A stretch of DNA of 64,000 nucleotides from Seinonella peptonophila (lineage in GTDB: Bacteria > Bacillota > Bacilli > Thermoactinomycetales > Thermoactinomycetaceae): assembly GCF_900129355.1 (NCBI RefSeq), contig NZ_FQVL01000008.1, positions 35,155 to 99,154 on the forward strand. The letters are read 5' to 3'. Under the pieces are notes generated by a model. It made no database searches. It was given only the letters and a program-made list of their open reading frames with translations, and was not told the DNA's origin. Position numbers and translations under genes: made by a program. Of the stretch, positions 1 through 8,863 are shown one piece after another (the first letter of the stretch is position 1; each line of letters begins with the position of its first letter).

Positions 1-1292
1 ATACCCCAGATTGCACCTGTAGTATTAAAACGACGCCATAGAATCGTATAGATAATGACAGGCAGATTACTACTTGCTGCCACGGCAAATGCTAAGCCAA
101 CTAAGAAGGCTACATTCAGCTTTTGCGCAAAGAGCGCCAAAACAACCGAGATAATGGCAACACCTACAGATGCCCACTTCGCCGCTTTCATCTGCTGCTG
201 TTCCGTCACATTCCCCCTGCGAATGATATGGCTATAAAAATCATGGGCAAAAGCCGATGCAGCGGATAAGACTAAACCAGCTACAACTGCAAGAATGGTA
301 GCAAAAGCAACCGCAGCAATGAATGCAAATAAGAAATCTCCACCAAGCGCCTGTGCCAAGAGAGGAGCTGCCATATTTCCAGCCTCATTTGCTTGTTTAA
401 TTGTATCCGTTCCTACAAAGGCTGCTGCTCCAAAGCCGAGAAAAATGGTCATAAGATAGAAAATTCCGATAATCCAAGTCGCATAAACAACTGAGGAACG
501 AGCGGTTTGGGCATCACGCACTGTGAAAAATCGAATTAAAATATGCGGCAATCCTGCTGTCCCTAGGACAAGCCCAAGATTTAACGATAAAGTGTCCCAA
601 CCATTGTTAAACTTATTACCTGGGTTTAAAAATGCTTCTCCAAGCGGTGTGGCAGTCTTCATATGGGCAAACATCTTTAGAAGACTAAAGTCAAACTTAG
701 CAAAGACGATCAAAGAAATAAGCAAAGTACCAGCCATTAAGAGAACGGCTTTGATAATCTGCACCCAACTGGTGGCTGTCATTCCACCAAACACTACATA
801 GATAGTCATCAGAACACCAACAATGAGAACGGCTGTTGAGTATTCAAGATTGAGCAATAATTTGATCAGCGCACCAGCACCTACTAACTGTGCAATCATA
901 TAAACGATTGAGATAGCAACCGAATTCAGTGCAGCTACTCCACGAACTTTCTTCTCATCAAATCGAGCTGCGATCATATCAGCCATTGTATATTTGCCCA
1001 AGTTACGAATGGGTTCAGCGACGATATAGAGGACGACCAGATAAGCAACTAAAAAGCCAATGCTATAAAAGAAACCATCAAACCCTGTAAGTGCAATCAT
1101 CCCAGCAATTCCTAAAAAAGAAGCTGCTGACATATAGTCTCCTGCGATGGCAAGTCCATTTTGCCAACCCGTTAAACTGCTACCAGCGGTATAAAACTCA
1201 CTAGTCGTCTTTGTTCGACGTGCTGCATAATACGTAATAACTAAAGTTGCCAGTATAATCAGCAGAAATAGGCCAAACGCGGTGTAGTTCAT
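1..1292 (-). CDS. Sodium:solute symporter, acetate permease type (3' end outside window)
   Basis: Inner-membrane carrier of the SSF family, probably taking up acetate or another short monocarboxylate with Na+ or H+. About 430 residues are visible and the C-terminus lies beyond the left edge. Hydrophobic segments run through the whole sequence. Residues 51-64 (GDYMSAASFLGIAG) and the later stretch GGMTATSWVQIIKAVLL are typical of the ActP/YwcA branch. The ATG follows GAGGAGG and overlaps the stop of the upstream DUF485 gene in an ATGA arrangement, so the two are translationally coupled. Substrate is inferred from the family and from the DUF485 neighbour, which accompanies acetate permeases in many bacteria. 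Confidence 0.88.
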   Translation of the reverse strand, partial: MNYTAFGLFLLIILATLVITYYAARRTKTTSEFYTAGSSLTGWQNGLAIAGDYMSAASFLGIAGMIALTGFDGFFYSIGFLVAYLVVLYIVAEPIRNLGKYTMADMIAARFDEKKVRGVAALNSVAISIVYMIAQLVGAGALIKLLLNLEYSTAVLIVGVLMTIYVVFGGMTATSWVQIIKAVLLMAGTLLISLIVFAKFDFSLLKMFAHMKTATPLGEAFLNPGNKFNNGWDTLSLNLGLVLGTAGLPHILIRFFTVRDAQTARSSVVYATWIIGIFYLMTIFLGFGAAAFVGTDTIKQANEAGNMAAPLLAQALGGDFLFAFIAAVAFATILAVVAGLVLSAASAFAHDFYSHIIRRGNVTEQQQMKAAKWASVGVAIISVVLALFAQKLNVAFLVGLAFAVAASSNLPVIIYTILWRRFNTTGAIWG

Positions 1293-1627
1293 GCACTTTC
1301 CTCCTCTTTATCTACTGATGAACTTTTTATCTCCGCAACAAGCTGATCAAACTGTTTTGCCTTTTTGGTATAGAGACTACATAGCACCCAAGTCATCACA
1401 AATTGGGCAAATGCAAAAACCCAAGCAAATGTAAGCGCTCCCGAGATAGAATAATTCAAATAGTCCGTAAAAGATGTCATTATTGGTAATGAGAAATAAA
1501 ATACAAAAAAGAATATCGATGTAGATATAATAAAATTCTTTTTCTTTTTAATCAGTGCCTGGAATTGTTCAGTTGCAACCAACTTATCTACATCCCTTTG
1601 TTTGACTGATTGTAAAGGATCATTCAC
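1289..1627 (-). CDS. DUF485 small membrane protein, partner of the symporter
   Basis: A 112-residue protein with two hydrophobic segments (about residues 31-52 and 64-87) and charged ends, the normal size and layout of DUF485 (YjcH/YwcB) proteins. In other bacteria these are encoded directly before acetate-type SSF carriers and are thought to assist them. Here the stop codon overlaps the carrier's start by four bases, so they form one operon. A GGAGG-type ribosome site precedes the ATG. No catalytic motif is visible and its exact role is unknown in the family. Confidence 0.82.
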   Translation of the reverse strand: MNDPLQSVKQRDVDKLVATEQFQALIKKKKNFIISTSIFFFVFYFSLPIMTSFTDYLNYSISGALTFAWVFAFAQFVMTWVLCSLYTKKAKQFDQLVAEIKSSSVDKEEESA

Positions 1628-1822
1628 TCTTCATACCTCCTTTGTTTTCTTTAAGAATAATTGACCCTTTAAATCTTGTCTATATTTTTTATTTAAATAT
1701 AAATATTTATCAACTAAACAAAAATCCCCATCTAAAGAATGGGGCAGGTTGAAAAAAACGCTTATGTTAAAAAGTGGTCATTTAATTAAACCCTTATACA
1801 TAAAGGATGTTATCCATTCACT

Positions 1823-2218
1823 TTATACAAGTAATCCTTTTTCTTCCGTTTTCATCAATTTAATTGACCCTGTTCCGCGTTGCAATGCCTTTACCTGGGT
1901 TTGTGTCGGTTGTAATTGCTCCAGCATATACTGGATAGCAGCACTTGGGTCAACAGTATGCCCACAGGTATAACAATCAAGAGCCGCAAAGCCTTTCTCA
2001 GGATAGGTATGAATCGAGATATGGCTCTCAGAGAGCATCACAAGAACGGAGACCCCCTGTGGTTCAAAGTCTTTTGATTGCGAAGAAATAATCGTTGCTC
2101 CACTTTCCTGTGCAGCTTTTAGTAAAAGTTTTTCTAACTCTTCGCGATTATTAAGCAATTGATAGGGTATCCCCCAGGCATCGACGACTACATGTCTACC
2201 GAAAGTAGAATATTCCAC
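1823..2218 (-). CDS. speH: S-adenosylmethionine decarboxylase proenzyme
   Basis: Makes decarboxylated SAM, the aminopropyl donor for spermidine. The protein self-cleaves at the Glu-Ser bond in LSESHISIHTYPE to form the pyruvoyl cofactor, and the Cys of LDCYTCG follows as in the class 1b (SpeH) enzymes. I start it at GTG 2218 (VEYSTFGRHVVVD), because homologues begin at exactly this point and a GGAAGGGGGG ribosome site lies just upstream. That gives 131 residues, the usual size. The reading frame stays open for 54 more codons to 2380, but that extension does not look like protein. The gene stands alone, with no speE seen nearby. Confidence 0.9.
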   Translation of the reverse strand: MEYSTFGRHVVVDAWGIPYQLLNNREELEKLLLKAAQESGATIISSQSKDFEPQGVSVLVMLSESHISIHTYPEKGFAALDCYTCGHTVDPSAAIQYMLEQLQPTQTQVKALQRGTGSIKLMKTEEKGLLV

Positions 2219-2223
2219 TTTTC

Positions 2224-2292
2224 GGCCCCCCTTCCTAGCAAAAAAATGGTGTGAGCCACTTCCGCTAAGATCTACTTCCACTTTGGGGGAGG
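2224..2292 (-). promoter_or_regulatory. C-rich / G-rich leader pair that could mask the speH ribosome site
   Basis: On the minus strand, a CCTCCCCC run (2285-2292) lies about 55 bases before the GGGGGG run that forms the speH ribosome site (2226-2231). Five to six consecutive G-C pairs are possible and would sequester the site. This is sequence-based inference only; no known riboswitch class was recognised here. Confidence 0.25.
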
Positions 2293-2528
2293 TTTCATCG
2301 AACTCAATCCAACCCTTTGAGTGAATCTGAGATCCTACTAGCTCATGAACATCTTCAAAATAACATATAAAAACTATCATGTTCTAAAAGAAATTTCAAT
2401 CATCCGTTAAAATCTTTTCTTATTAAATTAACCAAAAGCAATCAACTTCATGATGATTAATCCCAATTACAATGGGTAAAGATAGCAATGACACGATTCT
2501 CGTCTACTAACTAGAGGTAGGAGGATGC

Positions 2529-2717
2529 ATGATGTTCTTATCATCAAGTGAACGTGGTTTGGTTATTCGTGCATTGACAAAAATCCTTGAGACTGAACCG
2601 GTCTATGCACGTGCTGATGAATATCGGAAATTACTAGCTCGGCTAAAAAACGAACAGCAAACATATGAAGACTCCATCTACATTCAAACACACATTGTTG
2701 ATATAGATGAGGCCTGA
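2529..2717 (+). CDS. Small hypothetical protein, 62 residues
   Basis: A short soluble protein with no recognised family. It begins with two consecutive ATG codons. AGGAGG at 2519-2524 is four bases from the first and seven from the second, so translation probably starts at 2532. Residues 9-48 are predicted helical and rich in charged residues (for example KILETEPVYARADEYRKLLA), and the last 12 residues are acidic and aliphatic. It has its own upstream space and is transcribed divergently from speH. The strong ribosome site is the main support for it being a real gene. Confidence 0.6.
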   Translation: MMFLSSSERGLVIRALTKILETEPVYARADEYRKLLARLKNEQQTYEDSIYIQTHIVDIDEA

Positions 2718-2747
2718 TTTTCTTTGATCCTCAATGCAAGGCTTCAT

Positions 2748-2789
2748 AAAAAAAGTCGGACTGATCAGAGGCGCTCCTCCTTGTCCGAC
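2748..2789 (-). terminator. Rho-independent terminator after the NAD-kinase-like gene
   Basis: On the minus strand, GTCGGAC (2789-2783) and GTCCGAC (2761-2755) form a perfect seven-pair stem, with a partly self-pairing loop. Seven T residues follow. It ends the 4790-2836 operon. Confidence 0.8.
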
Positions 2790-2835
2790 AATTGCTTTTC
2801 TATACAGGTGGATATCTTAAGTTTTCCAACGCCTC

Positions 2836-3768
2836 TTATCCGATTACGAGGCGTGTATGTTGCTCAGAGAGGGTGATGGTAGCAATCGATCCTGCGGCAA
2901 AAGAAAGAAAATCAGTTTCAATGCCATCACTAAAAATGACACCTGCATCATCCATTTGTGATTCAATTTGCAACGGTTGACTAGCTGTAATATAACCACT
3001 TACTAATGAAGCTGAAGTCATCTTGCTAACAAAAGGCTCTCGAACTACAAACAGGAGGCGTTCATCTTCCCACGATAGCTTAGGATAAGGCAATGGCGGC
3101 GATTGTGACTGAAACTGACTTACCCATCCATTTACCATATTGACAACGCTGCTCATCCATCCTGTAGAGCCTATCCCTGTCGAGATAATGATTCCGCTTG
3201 ATGAATGATTCTCTTGATGATTTTGCCAAGAAATACGATAGCGTGCAGAAATATGTGAACGCGTTCCAATAAATAGGTCATTGAAAGCTAACAAATGTTG
3301 ACCATTATTTAAGATTGCTTTTGCCATGGTAACTTGTCGATACTTTTCTTTTCCAGATAAAACGCGATCAACTGCCTGAGATGTAGTCATTGTTGTAAAT
3401 GGTAATAGTGTTCCATCAATTCGCTCAGGATCTGGATTAACAGCGATTAAAGGTTGACCAGACAGGTATTTAGCCGTATTTACGACGAGTCCATCAATCC
3501 CAATCGTGATGATAATATCTTTATCTGTAAAAAGAAAATTTGGTAAAAAACTCCGATCAATCACTTGCACTTTTAAACGCCGACTCAGTTCTTTCCTGAT
3601 CTGCTCTACTGCATATTGATAAGTATCATGCTCTCCAGAAAACTGCTTAAAATCAACACCTGCACGTTTCAAGTAGAAGCTAGCTTGTTGGCGTGTCTGA
3701 TATTGTGATAATAGCCCTTGTAATCGAGTGGGACGTGTAACAATAACAGCCTTCTCAAAGCGATCCAT
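2836..3768 (-). CDS. NAD kinase-like protein with altered GGDG motif
   Basis: A 310-residue member of the NAD kinase/diacylglycerol kinase fold superfamily. Visible landmarks are IGIDGLVVN at 89-97, where NAD kinases have GGDG; the AFND pair at 161-164 (the NE/D motif); and the Gly-rich STGIGSTGWMSS at 196-207, matching the conserved loop of the C-terminal domain. The second Gly of GGDG is Ile, so the substrate or activity may differ from ordinary PpnK. It starts one base inside the stop of the upstream SPFH gene (TAATG), implying coupled translation and a shared process. A terminator follows. True NAD kinase activity is not assured. Confidence 0.75.
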   Translation of the reverse strand: MDRFEKAVIVTRPTRLQGLLSQYQTRQQASFYLKRAGVDFKQFSGEHDTYQYAVEQIRKELSRRLKVQVIDRSFLPNFLFTDKDIIITIGIDGLVVNTAKYLSGQPLIAVNPDPERIDGTLLPFTTMTTSQAVDRVLSGKEKYRQVTMAKAILNNGQHLLAFNDLFIGTRSHISARYRISWQNHQENHSSSGIIISTGIGSTGWMSSVVNMVNGWVSQFQSQSPPLPYPKLSWEDERLLFVVREPFVSKMTSASLVSGYITASQPLQIESQMDDAGVIFSDGIETDFLSFAAGSIATITLSEQHTRLVIG

Positions 3769-4790
3769 TATTTCCTCTTGGTCTCCTCAAGAAGTGACTC
3801 AAGTAAGTGAGGTGATATATTGAGCTGCCCGATTTTACCGGCATTTTGCGCCAACTCTTTCATTGCCATGCTAACCATTAACTTTGGCTCACCCGATTGT
3901 ATGGCAAGTGCCTGAATCAATGCAGGATCGAGCTCTGTTAACGGACGCAATGAAGCTTCTATGGCATATGCTTGAGCATCTGCCTCAACACGCGCATTTT
4001 TAGCTCGTGCCTTCACTAATTTTTCTCGCTCTTCCTCTAAACGAATGTTCCCCTGTAAATTCGTTTCACGAAGCTGCTGCTCTTTGCCTTCAACTGCTAG
4101 ATTTGCATCAGCTTTTGCTTCTCGAATCTGCCGTTTCTTCTCCTCAACTTTAATCTCAGTTTCTAGCTCATTTTCTTTAATCATCCGTTCTTGTTCAACA
4201 GCAGCATTTCTACGTTCATAAATTGATTCATCAGCAAGTAGATATAGCTTTTCACGTGCTTCAGCTTCTAAAGCTCGTCCCATCTCTGGAGTTGGCCTGA
4301 TTGCAGAAATATTTAACGAGAGTAATTCTATGCCTAAGGATTCTAACACTTTATTCTTTTGAAGGCTTGCTAACACATTTTGGCTGATTTGATCAGAGAT
4401 TTTGATCGCTGTTCTAATTTCGTGTTGTTGAATCTCTGATCGGGTATGTACTTGGACGAGATTAACCAGCCGTTCTCCAAGTTTCTCTGGGTCCTCAGAA
4501 GCATACTGATCAGGATGATCACGAATTGTATAATCCAAGGATGACGCCACCAGTTCGGGATCAGAGACTCGATAAACCAACTGACCTTGAACGGTTACCT
4601 CTTGGAAGTCTGCTGCGATTTCCTTAAATATAAAAGGCGTATCCTGACTACCAATCGGAACAACTGAAATAGAGGAAGAACGCTTTAGGTAATAGAACGA
4701 TAAACCCTTGCCACTTCGTTTTAGTCGCCCATTTTTGTAATGCAGGACATATTGCGTAGGACCTGTTTTTAAATATCGAATTCCAAACAA
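3768..4790 (-). CDS. SPFH/Band 7 domain protein
   Basis: A 340-residue protein of the stomatin/prohibitin/flotillin superfamily. The Band 7 domain spans about residues 20-180, and includes the typical LGIELLSLNISAIRPTPEMGRALEAEARE segment in two parts. A long charged coiled coil follows (about 180-265), then a helical tail. There is no N-terminal transmembrane helix, unlike FloT or FloA, so membrane contact would have to be peripheral. It is the first gene of a two-gene operon with the NAD-kinase-like gene, overlapping it by one base. SPFH proteins scaffold membrane or protein assemblies; the pairing suggests a cofactor or lipid kinase recruited to such a scaffold, which is inference. Confidence 0.82.
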   Translation of the reverse strand: MFGIRYLKTGPTQYVLHYKNGRLKRSGKGLSFYYLKRSSSISVVPIGSQDTPFIFKEIAADFQEVTVQGQLVYRVSDPELVASSLDYTIRDHPDQYASEDPEKLGERLVNLVQVHTRSEIQQHEIRTAIKISDQISQNVLASLQKNKVLESLGIELLSLNISAIRPTPEMGRALEAEAREKLYLLADESIYERRNAAVEQERMIKENELETEIKVEEKKRQIREAKADANLAVEGKEQQLRETNLQGNIRLEEEREKLVKARAKNARVEADAQAYAIEASLRPLTELDPALIQALAIQSGEPKLMVSMAMKELAQNAGKIGQLNISPHLLESLLEETKRK

Positions 4791-4947
4791 AATATGTGTA
4801 CCGCCTTTCTGCCGAAATTGTATGAAATCCTATCTATTTTATTGTAACGGATGAGTATTTTTTTACAAGAAGTAGACTATGGACAGTCGCCTTTTCTCAG
4901 ACTCCTGTCTCTTCAACTAGAAGAGGACAAAAAAATGACCCCTCCAT

Positions 4948-5337
4948 TTACCACCCAGCCTTTGGATGCCTCCGTAAATGTAATTCTTTAAAGTAAAGAC
5001 ATGGTGTCTCTTCATCAGCATCTTCTAAACCTTCATGCGTAATTAAAATAGAAAATTCCCCTTCCGCTCGTTCATCTTTCAAGAGTACACCTGCATGATC
5101 TTTCGCAAAAGCGATGGCTCTCTCCACTTGCTCATTTAATTTAAAACAGAATATATATGCATCTTCGATCCGATCATACATCCAAACCGACTGATACTCT
5201 TCCGTTGATTGATTCATGATTGACTCCCACTCTGGAATGGATAAAACCAAGACGGGCTCATCCATGATCTCAGCCCAGCCTCCATTTTCTGGAATAGCAG
5301 CTTCATTGATCTTAGGTATGTACCGATTCTTCATCAT
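4948..5337 (-). CDS. Hypothetical acidic protein, about 129 residues
   Basis: No family recognised. It is a soluble, acidic protein with a mixed alpha/beta pattern, ending in a basic tail (ELHLRRHPKAGW). The open frame begins at 5394, but no ribosome site is present there. A GAAGGGA sequence precedes the paired ATG codons at 5337/5334, so I start it there (MMKNRYIPKINEAA). It sits alone between the SPFH operon and a divergent ligase-like gene. Tryptophan- and glutamate-rich stretches such as PEWESIMNQSTEEYQSVWMY resemble small immunity or regulatory proteins only in general character. Confidence 0.6.
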   Translation of the reverse strand: MMKNRYIPKINEAAIPENGGWAEIMDEPVLVLSIPEWESIMNQSTEEYQSVWMYDRIEDAYIFCFKLNEQVERAIAFAKDHAGVLLKDERAEGEFSILITHEGLEDADEETPCLYFKELHLRRHPKAGW

Positions 5338-5639
5338 GTCATTTCGTTCCCTTCTATTCAAATTGCTTGGAGACTCCCTCATTAGGTTTTTCATCAGTCT
5401 AAGAGTGAGAGTCGTTTAAAAACAATTTTCTTTTGATTATATACTTTTTACCAATGAAAACCCTATGTTGTTCTTAAACAAAAAGGATAGAATTCCCTTT
5501 GTTTTAATGATCTGCTATAATACAGATAGCAATAGAGGAAATATTTCGAGAAGCAGACCCTTTTATATTTCCATCATCCATCTAGGCAATCTATCACTTG
5601 AACTTTATTGGCTGGTCCAATAGGAGGGATACATCAAGA

Positions 5640-6854
5640 ATGAACATCAACATGGGACAGCTTCTTACATATCGGGCAACACTTTATCCTGAACACGAAC
5701 TGATTGTCGACGGTTTAGGGCGCTATTTACAAAAAGATATCAATCGATTTGTTAACCAATTGGCAAACTGGTTACAAAAGCAGAATATAGAGCCAGGAGA
5801 TCGTATTGCTGTTTTAGCCCGAAACTCGGCATCCGTATTTCTCATTTACCTTTCCTTAGCTAAAATAGGCTCCATTATTGTTCCATTGTCTCCTCAACTT
5901 CCTCCAAGGGAGTTACATGATATTTTCTTAAATTCTAAAGCTAAGATCTTATTTTACGAGAATATTTTCTCTGAAATAGCTAGAGATTTAATTGATAAAC
6001 AAGAATCCCTAAAGAAAATCATACCTATTTCAAATAAAAACAATCAAGTTACGGACTTTATAACATTAATTTCACAGGAATCATCAGAAGAGCCTGAAAT
6101 TTTAACCGGCGGAAACGAGCCTCTATTTCTATTTTATCGTCAAAATAAAGGAGTCATTATCACACACCGTCATTTATGGCAAGCGATTCAATCACAAGGA
6201 CATCATCTTGATTGGCGATCTGGTGATCGAACACTTGTGATTATGCCTTTATACCATATTAGCGGGGTCTGGATGAGCTTCCTCAATCTACTAAAAGGAG
6301 GGACAAATGTTTATTTAACAGAGGTTCAATCAAGTTATATTTGGCAGATGATCGAGGATGAGCAAATCACCCAGTTCATGGCAGAACCTCCTATATTAAA
6401 ACAAATGATCGGAACTCCCAATTGGGTAAATTACACCATTGATCACTTGCGTTATATTATTTGTGGTGGTAAACCACTTGATTCTTCGGTTGTTGAACAA
6501 TATATTTCATATGGAATCGAACTATATAAAGCCTATGAGTGTACTGAATTTGCGGGAATCGTCAGTCTATGGACATCACACATGGGCATGAGTAAATTGA
6601 CTACAGTTGGGCGTCCCTTATTTCAAGTGTCATGGCAAATAGCTGATTTAGTAACAGGCAAAAGGCTTCCTGAAGAAACGATAGGCGAAATTTTACTACA
6701 AGGTCCTCAACAGTTTTATGGGTATTGGAACCAACCGCAAGAGACTGAAAAAGCATTTTCAGGTGGCTGGTTTCACACTGGAGATATCGGCAAACTGGAC
6801 CAAGATGGCTTCTTAACGATTGTGAAATCAAAGGAATCACCCCATTCTTTTTAA
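5640..6854 (+). CDS. Truncated, motif-poor AMP-binding (acyl-CoA ligase-like) protein
   Basis: About 404 residues from ATG 5640, chosen because TAGGAGGG lies 11 bases upstream. It has the fold of the adenylate-forming ligases: an N-terminal region with GDRIAVLARNS, a central block with MPLYHISGVW, the ECTEFAG loop and a late GWFHTGDIGKLDQDGF motif. Two key elements are missing. The phosphate-binding loop (usually TSGTTGxPKG) is degraded to FLFYRQNKGVIITH, and the protein stops about ten residues after the TGD motif, so the mobile C-terminal domain with the catalytic lysine is absent (families usually run 480-520 residues). It is either a decaying gene or a non-catalytic binding protein. Confidence 0.7.
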   Translation: MNINMGQLLTYRATLYPEHELIVDGLGRYLQKDINRFVNQLANWLQKQNIEPGDRIAVLARNSASVFLIYLSLAKIGSIIVPLSPQLPPRELHDIFLNSKAKILFYENIFSEIARDLIDKQESLKKIIPISNKNNQVTDFITLISQESSEEPEILTGGNEPLFLFYRQNKGVIITHRHLWQAIQSQGHHLDWRSGDRTLVIMPLYHISGVWMSFLNLLKGGTNVYLTEVQSSYIWQMIEDEQITQFMAEPPILKQMIGTPNWVNYTIDHLRYIICGGKPLDSSVVEQYISYGIELYKAYECTEFAGIVSLWTSHMGMSKLTTVGRPLFQVSWQIADLVTGKRLPEETIGEILLQGPQQFYGYWNQPQETEKAFSGGWFHTGDIGKLDQDGFLTIVKSKESPHSF

Positions 6855-7039
6855 GATCATCAAATGAAAATGAGGAGCAGCCGGAAAACTCCCCCTCTTG
6901 AGAGGTTCTTCAAAACAACTATATAATGAGTTTATCAGTTCAAAAATATACCTTAGATATATGAAAGCATATGATTTCACTAACAAGCAGTTCATACAAG
7001 TCAATTTCTAACACACTTGTTACTAGGAGTGTATCAATT

Positions 7040-7336
7040 TTGCTCTACAGTCAAATGAACAAAAAAGAACTAGAAAATGAAGTAGAACGACTCAAAAAAC
7101 AATTACAGTCCAGCCATTCACATGAACAAGAAACTCTTAAACAGCAATATGACTTTGCCCGTTCCTATCTGATAAAACCTGAAACTATTGAACCACTCGT
7201 TTGGTATCAAGTTGAAAATGAATCTCAACAGTTTTTTGTCCAGTATTTGAACGGTATTATGGCTTGGGGAAATTGGATGGGAGAAACTCAGCTAATCGCG
7301 CTTCCCATTGCAAAACTTGAGCGAAACAACGAATAA
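7040..7336 (+). CDS. yfhH: YfhH family (DUF1811) protein
   Basis: A roughly 98-residue protein matching the DUF1811/YfhH pattern: an N-terminal YSQMNKKELENEVERLKKQL helix, a conserved AxSYLxxPE element (FARSYLIKPETIEP) and a C-terminal small beta domain with FFVQYLNGIMAWGNW and ALPIAKLE. I start it at TTG 7040, because AGGAG lies about ten bases upstream and the family begins right before YSQM; the open frame also extends upstream to an ATG at 6971 without a ribosome site. Function is unknown in the family; it is widespread in Bacillales. A strong terminator follows directly. Confidence 0.78.
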   Translation: MLYSQMNKKELENEVERLKKQLQSSHSHEQETLKQQYDFARSYLIKPETIEPLVWYQVENESQQFFVQYLNGIMAWGNWMGETQLIALPIAKLERNNE

Positions 7337-7340
7337 GCAC

Positions 7341-7366
7341 ACCCCTCTTTTTTGAGGGGTTTTTTA
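7341..7366 (+). terminator. Terminator after yfhH
   Basis: ACCCCTC (7341-7347) and GAGGGGT (7354-7360) form a seven-pair stem with a T-rich loop, followed by a run of T. Confidence 0.88.
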
Positions 7367-7424
7367 TAACAAATGAATGATTCGTACTATTTTTGCTCAT
7401 AATACAAATAGGAGGTGTTCCCAT

Positions 7425-7601
7425 TTGTATTATGTGGTTCGCGATTCAGAAAAGTCGCCACCCTCAATTGTAAGTGAGGATAATTATTATTCATGGTACA
7501 ATCCCATGAAAAAAGATCACCAGATTGAATTTAAAGGTTCAATAAACGAATGCTATGATTATTTACAGGAACATTATCCAAAAAGGCAGAACCGAAAGTA
7601 A
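7425..7601 (+). CDS. Small hypothetical protein, 58 residues
   Basis: No family recognised. The start is taken as TTG 7425 because AGGAGGTG (7410-7416) is eight bases away; the frame continues upstream to an ATG at 7377 with no ribosome site. The protein is polar, with Tyr- and Pro-containing segments (LYYVVRDSEKSPPS, NYYSWYNPMKKD) and a basic end. It lies between two strong terminators, so it is a monocistronic unit with its own promoter in the short gap after yfhH. Confidence 0.6.
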   Translation: MYYVVRDSEKSPPSIVSEDNYYSWYNPMKKDHQIEFKGSINECYDYLQEHYPKRQNRK

Positions 7602-7605
7602 AAGA

Positions 7606-7644
7606 ACGCGTTCAAGAGAATTACACTCTTGAACGCGTCTTTTT
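7606..7644 (+). terminator. Strong terminator after the 58-residue gene
   Basis: A perfect 13-pair stem (ACGCGTTCAAGAG at 7606-7618 with its complement at 7626-7638), a seven-base loop and CTTTTT after it. Confidence 0.9.
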
Positions 7645-7761
7645 GAAAAAGCATGAGGAGTACAGCACAGCTTCGTAAAAACTTGGAAACTGATTGTGCA
7701 AATAGTACTCCCATTGATCTTTGCTACAGTTATGCTTTAGTACCTAGATGCACCTGATTGC

Positions 7762-8709
7762 TTACGCTCTTTTTTTACGTACAGGTGGTAAGATTTTCTT
7801 CGGATTAACAGTGCGTTTTATTTCCCAAGTCGCTGGATCATTGTCATCAAATTGCTCCAGAAACTGAATCACTTCACGTGTAATTGGTGTTGGTGTGGAA
7901 GCACCTGCCGTAACGCCCACTTTACTAATCCCTTTTAACCACTCAACATCAATCTCCGTTACATCTGCAATTCGATAAGAGTCTACCCCAGCAATCTCTT
8001 TTGCCACTTGCGCTAGACGGTTTGAATTATTACTGCGAGGATCACCAACCACAATCAGGAGGTCTGTTCCTTTTGCCTGTTCTGCAACAGCTTCCTGCCT
8101 TTCTTGCGTTGCAAGGCATATTTCATTATGAATCTCTACACTTGGAAAACGTTCTCTCACTTTATTCATCATGTGTGAAGTATCCCACTGACTCATCGTT
8201 GTTTGATTGGTTACTAATAAACGATCCGTTGTAAAGGACAGATTTTTAATGTCCTCTTCATTTTCAACAAGATGCACATGATCTGGTGCGACGCCCAGCG
8301 CGCCTTCTGGTTCTGGATGACCACTCTTACCTACATAAATGATTTCATAACCCTCGGCTATTTTTTCTCGAATCAGGTCATGGGTACGAGTTACATCAGG
8401 ACAAGTGGCATCAACAATGGTGAGTCCTTTTTCTCGCGCTCTTTTTCTCACTTCTGGCGAAACACCATGCGCTGTGAAAATGACGGTACCCTTCTCCACT
8501 TTCTCCAATAATTCCAATCGATTTTCCCCATCTAACGTAATAATCTCCTCATCAGTAAAGGCATCAACTACGTGTTTATTATGAACAATCATCCCCAATA
8601 TATAAATCGGTCGTGGTAGATCGAGATTAGCTGCAGCAGTTCTTGCCAACACCATCGCGTCAACTACACCATAACAATAGCCACGAGGTGTTATTTTGAG
8701 TACTTCCAT
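7762..8709 (-). CDS. ispH: 4-hydroxy-3-methylbut-2-enyl diphosphate reductase
   Basis: Last enzyme of the MEP isoprenoid pathway, giving IPP and DMAPP with a [4Fe-4S] cluster. The three cluster cysteines are visible in PRGYCYGV (near residue 13), VDATCPDV (near 100) and [10 protein letters not shown] (near 195). The conserved [11 protein letters not shown] and [11 protein letters not shown] blocks are also present. I start it at ATG 8709 ([14 protein letters not shown]), preceded by GGAGG; the longer frame to 8793 has no family support. About 315 residues, the normal bacterial length. It stands alone, divergent from the coat-like gene at 8864. Confidence 0.95.
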   Translation of the reverse strand: MEVLKITPRGYCYGVVDAMVLARTAAANLDLPRPIYILGMIVHNKHVVDAFTDEEIITLDGENRLELLEKVEKGTVIFTAHGVSPEVRKRAREKGLTIVDATCPDVTRTHDLIREKIAEGYEIIYVGKSGHPEPEGALGVAPDHVHLVENEEDIKNLSFTTDRLLVTNQTTMSQWDTSHMMNKVRERFPSVEIHNEICLATQERQEAVAEQAKGTDLLIVVGDPRSNNSNRLAQVAKEIAGVDSYRIADVTEIDVEWLKGISKVGVTAGASTPTPITREVIQFLEQFDDNDPATWEIKRTVNPKKILPPVRKKRA

Positions 8710-8863
8710 CGAAATTCCTCCAATGTCATTTCTCTCTGTCCCATTATAACGTAAGGAAGGGTTCTCACCAAGGAAAAGAATTGGGTGAGTCATTCAGGTA
8801 CAAACAAATACATCATGACATAGGATAGGGTGTAAAAGTTAAATAGGAAGGAAGTGACATCAC

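Noticed and set aside
1749..1973. 74-codon plus-strand ORF
   Set aside because: Mostly antisense to speH and without a ribosome site.
2219..2380. N-terminal extension of SpeH from an ATG at 2380
   Set aside because: Homologues start at the EYSTFGRH region, and a good ribosome site precedes the GTG at 2218; the extension has no protein-like character.
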